Positions 1 through 9,555 of a DNA stretch of 64,000 nt are shown one piece after another. Where the stretch lies: contig PXUA01000019.1 of the NCBI GenBank assembly GCA_003022435.1, positions 219,427-283,426 on the forward strand, given 5' to 3'. Source of the DNA: Bacteroidetes bacterium SW_9_63_38. Its GTDB lineage: Bacteria; Bacteroidota; Rhodothermia; Rhodothermales; Salinibacteraceae. Both the position numbers and the translations under genes were made by a program. Numbering within the stretch: position 1 is the stretch's first letter; each line of letters begins with the position of its first letter. The notes below the pieces were generated by a model that saw only the letters and a list, made by a program, of their open reading frames with translations, searched no databases and was not told the origin of the DNA.

Positions 1-130
1 GAGGCGGGAATGAGCTCATAATCCCCACAGGCACGGGCCGGGTGGAGCGGAGGACGGAACGCACGTTCCTCGGCCGTCTCCCGGGAGGGGAGGACGTTCA
101 TCCTGCTTTGACCGTACCCGACCGCCCCTT

Positions 131-1537
131 ATGAAATTCCTCGCCCTCGGAGACACGGAGGACATCGCCGCTAGCTGTCACTTTTTGGAGATTGGAGGGA
201 CGGGAATCGTCCTGGATTCGGGGACCGATCCGCGACGAGACGGTCCCAATTCCTTGCCGAAATTCGACTGGGTGCGTGAGCGTGCACAGAGCTACGTGGA
301 CCACGCCCTCATCACGCACGCCCATCACGACCACATGGGGAGTCTGCCGATCCTCGTGGAGGAGTTTCCGCATGTGATGGCGCACATGACGGACGCGACA
401 AAGCAACTGCTCGACTTCTTGCTGCCAGCGTCGGCTCGCCTTCAGAAAAAGCGGTACGAGAAGCACGAGACGCCCCACGAGCCGCTGTTTACGGAAGACG
501 ATCTCGACTTTCTGAGCCACGTCTATCTCTCGCATGAACTGCGGGAGGAGTTCGATCTTACCGGCATGCAGGGACGCGCTCCCATCACCGGACGGTTCTA
601 TTCAGCCGGACACATTCTTGGCTCCATTGGGGTAGAGCTGACGTTCGAGGAAGAGCAGGACGGGGAGACGCAGGAGCGGCGGCTCTTCTACACCAGCGAT
701 ACGAATATGCAGCCGCAGTCCATCATCCCGGGCGGAGAGTATCCGGACGATACGGACGTACTCGTGCTGGAAACGACGCTCGGGGCCGACGAGGAGTCCG
801 AGCAGACCAGTCGGCCCGAGGAGTACGAGAAATTTCGGGACACCCTGAGCGGCGTGCTGGAGCGGGGGGGCACAGCGCTCATTCCCGTCTTCGTGATGGG
901 ACGGGCGCAGGAGATGCTGGCCATGCTCCAGCGTCTGAAAAACGAGGGCCACATCCCGGCCGACGTGCCCATCTACACGGCGGGATCGATGCGGGCCATT
1001 GCCGGCATCTACGACGATACGCATACGACGACGCCCCGCCTGGACGAGAACTTCAAGGTGTTCGACGTGGAGCAGGAGCGGGTGCCTTATAGCAGCGATG
1101 CGAAGGCGGACGTGCTGGACGGCCCCGGGATTATGGTGGTGAGCAGCGGCATGATGTTCGAGCCCACGTTGTCCAACATTCTCGCGCGGCGGATTGTGGA
1201 GAACGAGCGCGACGCCGTGCTCATCGTGGGGCACGCCGTGGAGGGCACGCCGGCGCGGCGCCTGCAGGAGGCCGCGGCGGAGGGGGCGGGCGCGCCCGTG
1301 ATGCTGGCCGACGGGCACGGCCCGCAGCCGGTTCACTGTGCCGTCGAACGGTTCCGGTTTTCCGGCCACAGTCACCGCCGCGACCTGCTCGACCTGGTGG
1401 AGCAGCTATCGCCGGAGACGGTGCTTCTGGTGCACGGAGAGCCTGCCGCGCAGGCGTGGATGCAACAAGCCATCGAAGAAGCGCACGCGGATATCGACGT
1501 GCGACGGCCCGACTGGGGGAATCTCATCGAGCTGTAG
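131..1537 (+). CDS. Metallo-beta-lactamase/beta-CASP family nuclease
   Basis: A 468-residue predicted zinc-dependent hydrolase. The metal-binding signature THAHHDH sits at residues 62-68, a beta-CASP-type insert follows, and a C-terminal RMMBL-like part contains RFSGHSHRRDLL and ends in VLLVHGEP. Known relatives (CPSF73/RNase J-like exonucleases) cut or trim RNA in the cytoplasm, so RNA processing is the likely role; the actual substrate cannot be read from sequence. The ATG at 131 gives the family N-terminus (KFLALGDTEDI). The 130 bases before it hold no recognisable gene. A YdiJ-like dehydrogenase follows after a 129 bp gap, so co-transcription is possible but not shown. Confidence 0.85.
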   Translation: MKFLALGDTEDIAASCHFLEIGGTGIVLDSGTDPRRDGPNSLPKFDWVRERAQSYVDHALITHAHHDHMGSLPILVEEFPHVMAHMTDATKQLLDFLLPASARLQKKRYEKHETPHEPLFTEDDLDFLSHVYLSHELREEFDLTGMQGRAPITGRFYSAGHILGSIGVELTFEEEQDGETQERRLFYTSDTNMQPQSIIPGGEYPDDTDVLVLETTLGADEESEQTSRPEEYEKFRDTLSGVLERGGTALIPVFVMGRAQEMLAMLQRLKNEGHIPADVPIYTAGSMRAIAGIYDDTHTTTPRLDENFKVFDVEQERVPYSSDAKADVLDGPGIMVVSSGMMFEPTLSNILARRIVENERDAVLIVGHAVEGTPARRLQEAAAEGAGAPVMLADGHGPQPVHCAVERFRFSGHSHRRDLLDLVEQLSPETVLLVHGEPAAQAWMQQAIEEAHADIDVRRPDWGNLIEL

Positions 1538-1666
1538 GGCGCGCGCCGAGAGTGCGCATTTCGGAATTGAAACGTCGTGCTCAATGGGGGCACTTCCAAC
1601 CGGACGCCCAGTATCCTTTTGTGCCTAGTGCGCCTCGATCTTTTGTGGTATCGCACCGACTTGGTC

Positions 1667-4612
1667 ATGCCTGCTCGTTCCAACCGACATCAGAAGGCGC
1701 TTGAAGAGGCGCTTGCTCCTCGCGTCGAGGGTACGCTCCACACCGACGAGATGACGCGGGCCCTCTACGCGACCGACGCCAGCATGTACGCCATGACGCC
1801 GATCGCCGTCCTCGTGCCGCGGCACGAACGCGACGTGGAGGCGGCGCTGGAGGTGGCCGCGGCGCAGAACGTGCCCGTACTGCCGCGCGGCGGCGGGTCG
1901 TCGCTGGCCGGGCAGGGCGTCAACACGGCGCTCGTGATCGACTTCACGACGCACCTGAACGACATTCTGGAGACCGATCCGGAGACGCAGACGGCGCGTG
2001 TGCAGGCCGGGGTCACGCTGAGCGAGTTGAACCGGGCGGCTGCCGAGCACGACCTCATGGTAGGGCCGGATCCCGCCAGCGGCAACCGGGCCACGATCGG
2101 CGGCATGCTCGCCAACAATTCGACCGGGACCCATTCGATTACCTACGGCAACTTCATTCACCACGTTCGGCGGGCCGAGGTACTGCTGGCCGACGGGTCG
2201 TCCGCGACGTTCGGCCCGGTGGATCACGACGGCTGGCAGAAGGGCATGCGCGCGTCGGGCCTGGAGGGCGCCATCTATCGGGGCCTGGAGGCGATGCTCG
2301 CGGAAGGACGCGACGTGATCGAGAACGACACCCCAAGCCACTGGCGCCGCAACAACGGGTATCGTCTGGAGACGCTGCTGGGGGACGAGCGGAATCTTGC
2401 CAAGCTGCTGTGCGGCAGTGAGGGTACCTTGGCCGTGGCGACCGAAATCACCTGTGACCTCGTGGAGAAGCCTGCCCGCACGGGGCTCGGCGTCGTCCAC
2501 TTCGAGACGCGCAACGACGCACTGCAGGCCGTCACGACGGTGCTCGACACCGACCCGACGGCGGTCGAGCTGTTCGACGGCGTGGCCATCGAGCGCACCC
2601 GCAAGACGCCCGGCTACGGCGAACGCCTCACGTTCATCGAGGGAGAGCCCGGCGGTGTCCTTATCACGGAGTACTCGGGGGATTCTCAGGAAGCGATCAC
2701 CGATCAACTCGTTGCGCTCGACCGGGCCGTCGCCAACACCCACCGCGGCTATTCGGTCGTGCGCGTCACCGAGCCGGACGCTGTCAAAAACGTCTGGTCC
2801 ATTCGCAAGGAGGGCCTTGGGCTCCTCATGGGCGTGGAGGGGGACTACAAGCCGTGGGCGTTCATCGAGGATGCGTCGGTGCCGGTCGAGAATCTGGCCG
2901 ATTACATCGACGAGCTGTCCACCTTCATCGACGACACCGACACGCGCGCCGCCTACTACGCGCACGCCTCAGCCGGGTGTCTGCACGTGCGTCCGTTCAT
3001 CAACACCCGCGACCGCGCCGAAGTGGAGAAGATGGAGCGCATCGCGCGCGAATCGCTCGACCTCGTCAAGAAATACGGCGGCGTCGTGTCGTCGGAGCAC
3101 GGGGACGGGATCGCGCGCGGCTGGGCCAACCCGGAGATTCTGGGTGAGGAGTTGTACGAGCTGTGCCGCCGGACGAAAGAGATTTTCGATCCCGATCGGC
3201 GTCTCAATCCCGGCAAGGTGGTCGATACGCCCCGGATGACCGATCATCTGCGCATGGGGCCGACCTACGAGACGCGTCCGTTCCGGACGGAGCTCGATTT
3301 TTCGGAGGACGGTGATTTTGCGGGGGCGGTCGAGAAATGCAATGGCAACGGCGCCTGTCGGAAGGTGCGCGCCGGGACCATGTGCCCCAGCTTCATGGCC
3401 ACGCGGGAAGAGGAGGACTCCACGCGGGGGCGGGCCAATGCGCTTCGGAGCGTCCTGGCTGGCGACCTGCCGGAGGAGGCGATGACGGGGGACGACATGG
3501 CCGAGGTCATGGACCTCTGCATCCAGTGCAAGGCCTGCAAGACGGAGTGCCCGTCGAACGTGGATATGGCCAAAATCAAGACCGAGTGGCAGCACCACTA
3601 CTGGAAGAAGAATTCGATGCCGTTTCGGACGCGCCTGTTTGCCCACCAGCCCGACTGGGCCGCGTGGGTGAGCGGCACGCCGTTGGCGCCGATCGCCAAC
3701 TGGCTGGGGCGACAGTCGGGCCTTCGCAGCATCGGGGAGGCGATGTTCGGGATCGACGCCGATCGCCCCGCCCCGCCCTTTGCCCGCGAAACGTTTGAGC
3801 AGTGGATGGCTCAGCAGAACGGGGCGATGGAGGCGCCGACGGGGCCGCGCGTGGTGCTGTTTGCCGACTCCTTCAATGCGTACCACACGCCCCCGCCCCT
3901 GCGGGCCGCCGCCCAGTTCCTTCGGGCCACGGGTCATCGAGTCGAAGTGCCGGACCGACGCCCGTGTTGTGGGCGCACGCTACTGTCGAAGGGGCGCGTC
4001 CCGGCGGCGCAGCGGCGGGCGCTGCAGACGGTGGAAACGCTGTATCCGTACGCGGCAGAAAATATCCCCATTGTAGGATTGGAGCCGAGCTGCATACTCA
4101 CGCTCCGCGACGAGTTTCTGGACCTGCTGCCGGGAGAACCGCGCGCCAAGACGGTAGCCGACGCTGTCTACACGTTCGAAGAGTACGTCGCCGTGCAGGC
4201 AGAGGCCGGTCGGTTCGACGACGCGACCTGGGCAGCAGAGGACCAGCACGTACTCGTTCATGGGCATTGTCACCAGAAGGCCCTCATTGGCACTGAGGCG
4301 ACGGAGACGATGCTGTCACTGCCGGGCTATGACGTGGAAGCGGTCGACGCCGGGTGCTGCGGCATGGCGGGCAGCTTCGGCTACGAGGCCGAGCATACCG
4401 ACGTGTCGAAGCAGATGGCTGAACAGCGACTGGCGCCTGCCGTGCGGGCGGCCGATGCCGATACGGCGATCGCCGCTACGGGCTTCTCCTGCCGTTCGCA
4501 GATCAAGGACGTAACCGATCGGACGGCTCAGCACCCGGCCCAGCTGTTGTGGGCGGCGGTGGAAGAGGCGCAGACGAATGCCGTTCGACCGGCCGCGGCG
4601 GAGCAAGCGTGA
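1667..4612 (+). CDS. FAD-linked oxidase/Fe-S fusion dehydrogenase (YdiJ-like)
   Basis: A 981-residue two-part flavoprotein. The N-terminal half is a FAD-binding type 4 (GlcD/D-lactate dehydrogenase) domain with PRGGGSSLAGQGV near residue 70 and NNSTGTHS near 148. The C-terminal half has a CxxCxxC(x3)C ferredoxin motif (CIQCKACKTEC, from residue 618), an earlier Cys group near 558, and two CCG motifs (CCGRT near 767, CCGMAG near 897) typical of heterodisulfide-reductase-like subunits. Length and order match E. coli YdiJ, a D-2-hydroxyglutarate dehydrogenase; the substrate here (D-2-hydroxyacid, e.g. D-lactate) is inferred. I chose the ATG at 1667 because the frame upstream of it (open to a GTG at 1577) is not conserved-looking. 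Confidence 0.88.
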   Translation: MPARSNRHQKALEEALAPRVEGTLHTDEMTRALYATDASMYAMTPIAVLVPRHERDVEAALEVAAAQNVPVLPRGGGSSLAGQGVNTALVIDFTTHLNDILETDPETQTARVQAGVTLSELNRAAAEHDLMVGPDPASGNRATIGGMLANNSTGTHSITYGNFIHHVRRAEVLLADGSSATFGPVDHDGWQKGMRASGLEGAIYRGLEAMLAEGRDVIENDTPSHWRRNNGYRLETLLGDERNLAKLLCGSEGTLAVATEITCDLVEKPARTGLGVVHFETRNDALQAVTTVLDTDPTAVELFDGVAIERTRKTPGYGERLTFIEGEPGGVLITEYSGDSQEAITDQLVALDRAVANTHRGYSVVRVTEPDAVKNVWSIRKEGLGLLMGVEGDYKPWAFIEDASVPVENLADYIDELSTFIDDTDTRAAYYAHASAGCLHVRPFINTRDRAEVEKMERIARESLDLVKKYGGVVSSEHGDGIARGWANPEILGEELYELCRRTKEIFDPDRRLNPGKVVDTPRMTDHLRMGPTYETRPFRTELDFSEDGDFAGAVEKCNGNGACRKVRAGTMCPSFMATREEEDSTRGRANALRSVLAGDLPEEAMTGDDMAEVMDLCIQCKACKTECPSNVDMAKIKTEWQHHYWKKNSMPFRTRLFAHQPDWAAWVSGTPLAPIANWLGRQSGLRSIGEAMFGIDADRPAPPFARETFEQWMAQQNGAMEAPTGPRVVLFADSFNAYHTPPPLRAAAQFLRATGHRVEVPDRRPCCGRTLLSKGRVPAAQRRALQTVETLYPYAAENIPIVGLEPSCILTLRDEFLDLLPGEPRAKTVADAVYTFEEYVAVQAEAGRFDDATWAAEDQHVLVHGHCHQKALIGTEATETMLSLPGYDVEAVDAGCCGMAGSFGYEAEHTDVSKQMAEQRLAPAVRAADADTAIAATGFSCRSQIKDVTDRTAQHPAQLLWAAVEEAQTNAVRPAAAEQA

Positions 4613-4659
4613 TCCGAACCGGCTTCCGGCATGGCCCGTGACGCCGGGGAGGAATCATA

Positions 4660-4810
4660 CCAAGTCCGACTGCAAACTTCCGGTATAGAGAAGTGAGATT
4701 CCCGTCGCAGTCAGACGTTTTTTCACGTCCTACAGCGTAGAAAAAGGTTCTTGTAGCGCATCCCAGATGCAAAACCGGTTCGCAAACCAGAACAAATCTG
4801 CCGGATTTGG
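4660..4810. repeat. TA-flanked inverted-repeat element (MITE-like, diverged)
   Basis: The ends read CCAAGTCCG at the left and CGGATTTGG at the right (inverted, one mismatch), each flanked by TA (4658-4659 and 4811-4812). The 151 bp between hold no gene. The right TA touches the stop codon of the protease gene on the minus strand. End sequence and TA flanks resemble the 99 bp elements at 18600 and 23325, so this may be an older relative; the evidence is only the ends. Confidence 0.45.
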
Positions 4811-4812
4811 TA

Positions 4813-6501
4813 TCACTCCTCGTTTCGGGAGGAGGATGCCGAGGTCGTGTGGTAAGCGGCGAGCTCCCGCGAGGACGGCCACAGCGTCGCCGCCCGCTGT
4901 ACGATGGGATCGGCCTTGTTGAGAATGGGACGGCCGACGCCGCTCCCGTACAGGGTGTTGGCGAGGTGCCCCTTCAGGCGCGACTGCACGAGCGTCCGGA
5001 CACTATCGGCCTCCGACCGGCGATAAATGCGCTCACCGAGATTGACGGAGTCCGGAGTCGTGGTTAGCGTCAGCACGTCCTCCTTCTGAGTATACGTCCA
5101 GAACGCATCCACTGCCTTTTTGGGCACCTCGTAGGAGGACAGGAATGCGTCTTCCCGGCTCTGCCATGTACTGCGAAGTTCCTGCTCATTTTGCGAAAAC
5201 CACTCCCGTGCGAACAGCGCGTCTACCTGACTCTCGCGAATGAACGTTGCAAGAGACGAGGTGTCCGGCGCCACAACGTGATCGGGCATGATGCCCCCGC
5301 CGCCGAAAACCGTCCGCCCGTGATCCGTCCGGTACGTGAGGGAATCCGGAATGCTTTCTTTGTACGTTTCGACATCGTAGACCGCGTCGCGCCAACTCCT
5401 CGACTTTTCTTCGTAGTAGGCGTCGCGCTTGCCCTTCTCGTACGGTGTCTGGATGAGGCGACCGACGGGGGTGTAGTAGCGCCCCACGGTCATCTGCAAG
5501 AGGCTTCCGTCGTTGAGCTCAAACTGCTTCTGCACCAGCGCCTTTCCGAAAGTGCGACGTCCCACGATCAGGGCGCGGTCGTGGTCCTGGAGCGCGCCGG
5601 CGAGGATTTCACTGGCGGAGGCCGACCGTCGGTTGACAAGGACAATCACGGGATCCTTCCCAAAAACTCCGCCCTCCTCCCCCCGATACTGTGTATCCAT
5701 CTCCGGGGAACGGCCCTTCGTACGCACGATCGTCATTCCTTCTCCCAGAAATTCATCGCCGATGCGGACGGCCGATTGCATGACCCCGCCTGGATTGTCG
5801 CGAAGGTCGAGCACGAGGCGTTCCATGCCCTGTTTGCGCAGCGTATCGACCTTGTTCAGAAACTCTTGATGAGTCGACATGGAAAACCGGCCAATCTCGA
5901 TGTAGCCGGTTTGCTCATCCATCAGGTAGGCGGAGTTGACGGAGTAGAGGGGAATTTTGTCCCGCTCGATGGTGAACGTCAATCGCTTATCGGCCAGCGG
6001 CCGGTAGATGGTAACGGTGATGCTCGTTCCGATCTTGCCCTTGAGGCGGTTTTGAATCTCATCGCCGGACAGCCCAATGGCCGATAAATCCCCAATCTCG
6101 ACGATCCGATCCCCGGCCATGATGCCTACCTTCTGGCTTGGTCCTCCCGAGATCGGCGCAATGACACGGGCCGTGTCGCCCGGCTCGAACCGGATGCCGA
6201 TGCCGCCGAACGACCCCTCGTACCGGTCGCGCGTGTCACGCACCTGCTTAGACGGAATGTAGCTGGAATGGGGGTCGAGACTGTTCACCATGCCTTTGAC
6301 GCCCTCCTCGGTCATCTCGGCCGCGTCCACCGGTTCCACGTACCGGCCGCTGATGACGACGAATGCCCGCTTCAGCTTCTCAAACTGTTGCAGGGCATCG
6401 TCGGCGGACAGATACGAGTCGAATTGAACGCCCAGCACTGCCCCGAACATCAAGAGCGCAACAGCGAGGAGAATGTGACGAGTTGTGCGCAGGCGCGTCA
6501 T
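4813..6501 (-). CDS. S41 family C-terminal processing protease, copy A
   Basis: A 562-residue serine protease of the CtpA/tail-specific family. One N-terminal membrane anchor (ILLAVALLMFGAVLGV, residues ~9-25) is followed by a PDZ domain and the S41 catalytic core. The catalytic Ser lies in SASASEILAGAL and the Lys in RTFGKALVQK. The protein should sit in the periplasm, membrane-tethered, and trim C-termini of exported proteins. The start at 6501 (MTRLRTTRH) places the anchor at the N-terminus; the frame is open further upstream but runs through a repeat element. It is followed upstream by a close paralogue of identical length in the same orientation. Confidence 0.92.
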   Translation of the reverse strand: MTRLRTTRHILLAVALLMFGAVLGVQFDSYLSADDALQQFEKLKRAFVVISGRYVEPVDAAEMTEEGVKGMVNSLDPHSSYIPSKQVRDTRDRYEGSFGGIGIRFEPGDTARVIAPISGGPSQKVGIMAGDRIVEIGDLSAIGLSGDEIQNRLKGKIGTSITVTIYRPLADKRLTFTIERDKIPLYSVNSAYLMDEQTGYIEIGRFSMSTHQEFLNKVDTLRKQGMERLVLDLRDNPGGVMQSAVRIGDEFLGEGMTIVRTKGRSPEMDTQYRGEEGGVFGKDPVIVLVNRRSASASEILAGALQDHDRALIVGRRTFGKALVQKQFELNDGSLLQMTVGRYYTPVGRLIQTPYEKGKRDAYYEEKSRSWRDAVYDVETYKESIPDSLTYRTDHGRTVFGGGGIMPDHVVAPDTSSLATFIRESQVDALFAREWFSQNEQELRSTWQSREDAFLSSYEVPKKAVDAFWTYTQKEDVLTLTTTPDSVNLGERIYRRSEADSVRTLVQSRLKGHLANTLYGSGVGRPILNKADPIVQRAATLWPSSRELAAYHTTSASSSRNEE

Positions 6502-6572
6502 GGGAGGTGGTGGGGCGCGTGGAGAAAAGCACCGGTAGGGAGGGCTGTGGGATCGCCGTCCCGCCGAATTTA

Positions 6573-6738
6573 CTGATGCGCGAGCGGTGTTGTACCGATC
6601 TCGGATTACGCCGATCTGGGGCCGGCAAAGACAATTTCCGCTCACAGCAGAACACGGTCCAGGGAATCTAGGACTCCTAAGATCCCGGATCTCCGCTTCA
6701 CACGGAAACGGTTGTTTGCCTACCCGTGCACGGATCAG
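6573..6738. repeat. MITE, CTGATnCGTG family, 166 bp copy
   Basis: The left end CTGATGCGCGAGCGG follows TA at 6571-6572; the right end TACCCGTGCACGGATCAG stops at 6738 and is followed by CA (probably a decayed TA). The right end is identical over 18 bases to those at 11500 and 18698, and the internal AAAGACAATTTC and AACACGGTCC are shared too. It is longer than the 99 bp copies, with extra internal sequence. It lies between the tandem proteases, upstream of copy A. Confidence 0.75.
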
Positions 6739-6936
6739 CAGGGCCGGTGGGAATGGGTGGAGCGTCTCCAGTACTCTGTATTCGGACCGGGGGAATTTGT
6801 TGCAGTGCAGGGAAGCCCGAGCGGGAGCGTCGCAGGTCCGGTTCCAGATCGAGGGAGTCCCCCTGCTCGAAGCGGGCACACGCGGTCGCACTCAGGGGGC
6901 GATTGCGGGCGTGCCGGTCGCGGGGGGCGCGGCGGG

Positions 6937-8625
6937 CTAATTCTTTGAAGAACTCGAGGCGTGGTAGCCGGCCAGGTCCGTAGAGGCCGTCCACAGCGAC
7001 AGGGCCCGTTGCAGGGTCGGGTCAACCTTGTTAAGGATGGGCTGGCCCGCCCCGCGTCCGTACAGCGTATTAGCCACGTACCCCTTCATGTGCAGGCGGA
7101 CGATTCGACGGACATCCTCGGTGTTTTCCTTGCGGAAGACCTGGTTGCCGACGTTCACCGAGTCGGGGTTCGTAGTGAGGGTGAGGATGTCCTCCTCCTG
7201 CACGAAGTCCCAGAAGGACGAGACGGCCTCGTCGGGGACCTCGTAGGAAGCAAGAAAGTCGGCCTTCCGGTTGCGCCACGTGCTACGCAGGTCGTCACCG
7301 TGCTCGGCAAACCATTGCCGTGCGGCGAGGGAGAAGAGGCGGTCCACCTCGCTGCGCTGGAGAAAGCCGGAGAGGGCGGTCGTGTCCGGCTTCACGATGT
7401 AGTCGGGCAGAATGCCCCCGCCCCCAAAGACGGTCCGTCCGTGGTCTGTCTTGTACGTGAGGGAGTCCGGAATGCTTTCCCGGTACTTCTGGACGTTGTA
7501 GATCGCGTCGTGTCGGTTTGCGAATTTCTTCTCGTAGTACGCCTCCATTTTCCCCTTCTCGTACGGCGTCTGAATGAGACGTCCGACCGGCGTGTAGTAC
7601 CGGCCCACGGTAAGCTGCAGGAAGCTGCCGTCGTTGAGGCGGTACGGCTTCTGCACCAGGCCTTTGCCGAAGGTGCGACGACCCACGATCAGGCCGCGGT
7701 CGTGGTCTTGGAGCGCGCCGGCGAGAATTTCGCTGGCCGAGGCGCTGTTGCCGTCCACGAGAACCGTGATGGGCTGGTGGGCGAGTGCCCCGCCCGACTC
7801 GGCCTTCAAGGTTTGATTGATGCGGTCGCTCCGGCCGCGCGTTTCGACGATGGTGGCCCCGCCGGTGTCCAGCATTTCATCGGCAATCTTAACGGCCGAC
7901 TCCATGATGCCACCCGGGTTCTGGCGGAGGTCCACAACGAGCCGCTCCATGCCCTGCCCCTTGAGCGTGTCGACCTTGTTCATGAATTCCTCCGGCGTCG
8001 ACTTGGCAAACCGCCCTATTTCGATGTAGCCGGTCGTCTCGTCGACCATATACGAGGAATGCACAGAGTAGAGCGGAATTTCGCCCCGTTTGATCGTGAA
8101 GGTGTGTTCGTTGCCGGAGAGGGGGCGGAAGACAGTGAACGACACCTTCGTTCCAATCTCTCCGGTTAGGCGCTCGCGAATGTCTCGCATCGACAGGCCG
8201 ACGGCGGTTGAGTCCTCAATCCGGATGATGCGATCGCCCGCGATGACCCCCGCCTCCTCACTGGGGCCGCCCGCCAACGGCGATACCACGCGGGCCGTGT
8301 CTTCCAGTACGTCAAACCGGATGCCGATGCCGCCGAATGAGCCGCGGTAGCGTTCGCGGGTTCGCTGCGCCTGCTCGCTGGGCACGTACGTGGAGTGGGG
8401 GTCGAGATTGTCGAGCATGCCTTTGATGCCTCCCTCCGCGACCTCCTTGGCATCAATGGGCTCGACGTACTTCCCGCTGATGATGACGAACGCCTGCCGC
8501 ATCTTTTTGAACTGCTCGATAGCGTCGTCGGGCGAGACGTACGCGTTGAGCTGCACCCCGAGCACGCCACCGACGAGGAGGAGCATCAGGGCGGGGAGAA
8601 ACCGACGCTTCAGGAAAGACTGCAT
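6937..8625 (-). CDS. S41 family C-terminal processing protease, copy B
   Basis: A 562-residue paralogue of the neighbouring protease, with the same plan: N-terminal membrane anchor (FLPALMLLLVGGVLGVQL), PDZ domain, S41 core with the Ser in SASASEILAGAL and the Lys in RTFGKGLVQK. I chose the ATG at 8625 (MQSFLKRRF); a TTG two codons upstream is possible. Sequence similarity to copy A runs end to end, including the C-terminal extension (TLYGRGAGQPILNKVDPTLQRA), so this is a tandem duplication within the lineage. The 435 bp spacer holds a MITE, so the two are probably transcribed separately. Confidence 0.92.
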   Translation of the reverse strand: MQSFLKRRFLPALMLLLVGGVLGVQLNAYVSPDDAIEQFKKMRQAFVIISGKYVEPIDAKEVAEGGIKGMLDNLDPHSTYVPSEQAQRTRERYRGSFGGIGIRFDVLEDTARVVSPLAGGPSEEAGVIAGDRIIRIEDSTAVGLSMRDIRERLTGEIGTKVSFTVFRPLSGNEHTFTIKRGEIPLYSVHSSYMVDETTGYIEIGRFAKSTPEEFMNKVDTLKGQGMERLVVDLRQNPGGIMESAVKIADEMLDTGGATIVETRGRSDRINQTLKAESGGALAHQPITVLVDGNSASASEILAGALQDHDRGLIVGRRTFGKGLVQKPYRLNDGSFLQLTVGRYYTPVGRLIQTPYEKGKMEAYYEKKFANRHDAIYNVQKYRESIPDSLTYKTDHGRTVFGGGGILPDYIVKPDTTALSGFLQRSEVDRLFSLAARQWFAEHGDDLRSTWRNRKADFLASYEVPDEAVSSFWDFVQEEDILTLTTNPDSVNVGNQVFRKENTEDVRRIVRLHMKGYVANTLYGRGAGQPILNKVDPTLQRALSLWTASTDLAGYHASSSSKN

Positions 8626-8966
8626 GGGCAACCGAGGGCGTCCTGGGAAAAAGCAGACGGAAGAGCCGCACCAGCCCGGTCGAACCTAAGCGAAGTAGGG
8701 GCGGAATGCGGTACGGGTTGTACGCAATTGTGATCGGGAACTTCTCAATCCGGACGTGTTCACGGATCGTATTTCCGGAACACGCGCAATCGGCCGAGCA
8801 CCGACGTCCCGAACAACAAACACGATTACTTCTCGTATGGTATTTCGGCAACGGGCGTTTGTTGCAGAGCTGAAATTTCTTCGGCCCCCGTCCGGAATGC
8901 GTGAACGTTCGGTGCCTCCTGGGTTAATTAGCCCCGCCCTTTACAACGCAATCGTCTCCCCGATCC
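8626..8966. other. Intergenic region with imperfect palindrome
   Basis: This divergent promoter region lies between protease copy B and the 8967 gene. I see no gene. An inverted repeat CGTGTTC...GAACACG (about 8753-8784) is flanked by short AT-rich stretches and could be an operator or a hairpin. Nothing else is recognisable. Confidence 0.3.
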
Positions 8967-9509
8967 ATGGTGTCCGACGCGACCGTCGACCGTTTCTACT
9001 ACATCTTCGACAGCCGGGCGCACCGGGCCCTCGTGCTTGACAGGGCGACGGGGAAAGAGGTGGCCTGGCGGTCCGTGCCGCGTGTTCAACTCATCGAGCA
9101 CATTGAGGCAGAGCGGTCGCCCGCCGTACTGCGGGCCTTCGCGCGATGGTGTGCCCGGCAGGTCGGGATCGAGGCGATGTCGGAGAATGCGCCCGCGGCC
9201 CGTCTCTGGAGCGCCGCGCAGCAGGACGACCCCGCTGCCTGGAAGGCTGCACGGGAGGAAACGACTGACGCCGTGGTCCGGGCGGCGGCGCTGGGCCTCT
9301 CGCGTGGACGGAGTGCGGCGGCGCGGCTACTGGTCGTGCATGCCTGCACCCACCCCGAGGCCCGGCAGGCAGCCATCGACGCCACCCACATGACCGAGCG
9401 ATGGGTCGAGTTCGATGAGGGACGGCCGGCGGAGCCCGCCGTGCGCGCCGTGCGGCAGCGACACATCGACTGGCTGCTCGATGCGTTGAACCGGGGGCGT
9501 GAGGAGTGA
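8967..9509 (+). CDS. Hypothetical helical protein
   Basis: A 180-residue protein that I do not recognise with certainty. It starts with a short beta-like segment (FYYIFDSRAHRALVLDRATG) and continues as an Ala/Arg-rich, apparently all-helical stretch (PAAWKAAREETTDAVVRAAALG, ARLLVVHACTHPEARQAAIDA). There is no signal peptide or membrane segment. The helical pattern is faintly like Imm5-type immunity proteins, but no toxin gene lies nearby and I do not assign that role. It is convergent with pcm, with 46 bp between stop codons. Coding is supported by uninterrupted length, an ATG start and GC-rich third positions. Confidence 0.65.
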   Translation: MVSDATVDRFYYIFDSRAHRALVLDRATGKEVAWRSVPRVQLIEHIEAERSPAVLRAFARWCARQVGIEAMSENAPAARLWSAAQQDDPAAWKAAREETTDAVVRAAALGLSRGRSAAARLLVVHACTHPEARQAAIDATHMTERWVEFDEGRPAEPAVRAVRQRHIDWLLDALNRGREE

Positions 9510-9555
9510 TGCGTGAAGCGGCACGGACGTCGGAGGCCGCACGCACAGGTTCGAT

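Noticed and set aside
1..130. 3' end of a gene before the beta-CASP nuclease
   Set aside because: I see no recognisable coding part or stop-bounded frame that would support it in 130 bases.
8967..9509. Imm5-type immunity protein
   Set aside because: The helical Ala/Arg pattern is only generally similar, and no toxin gene is adjacent; I left it as hypothetical.
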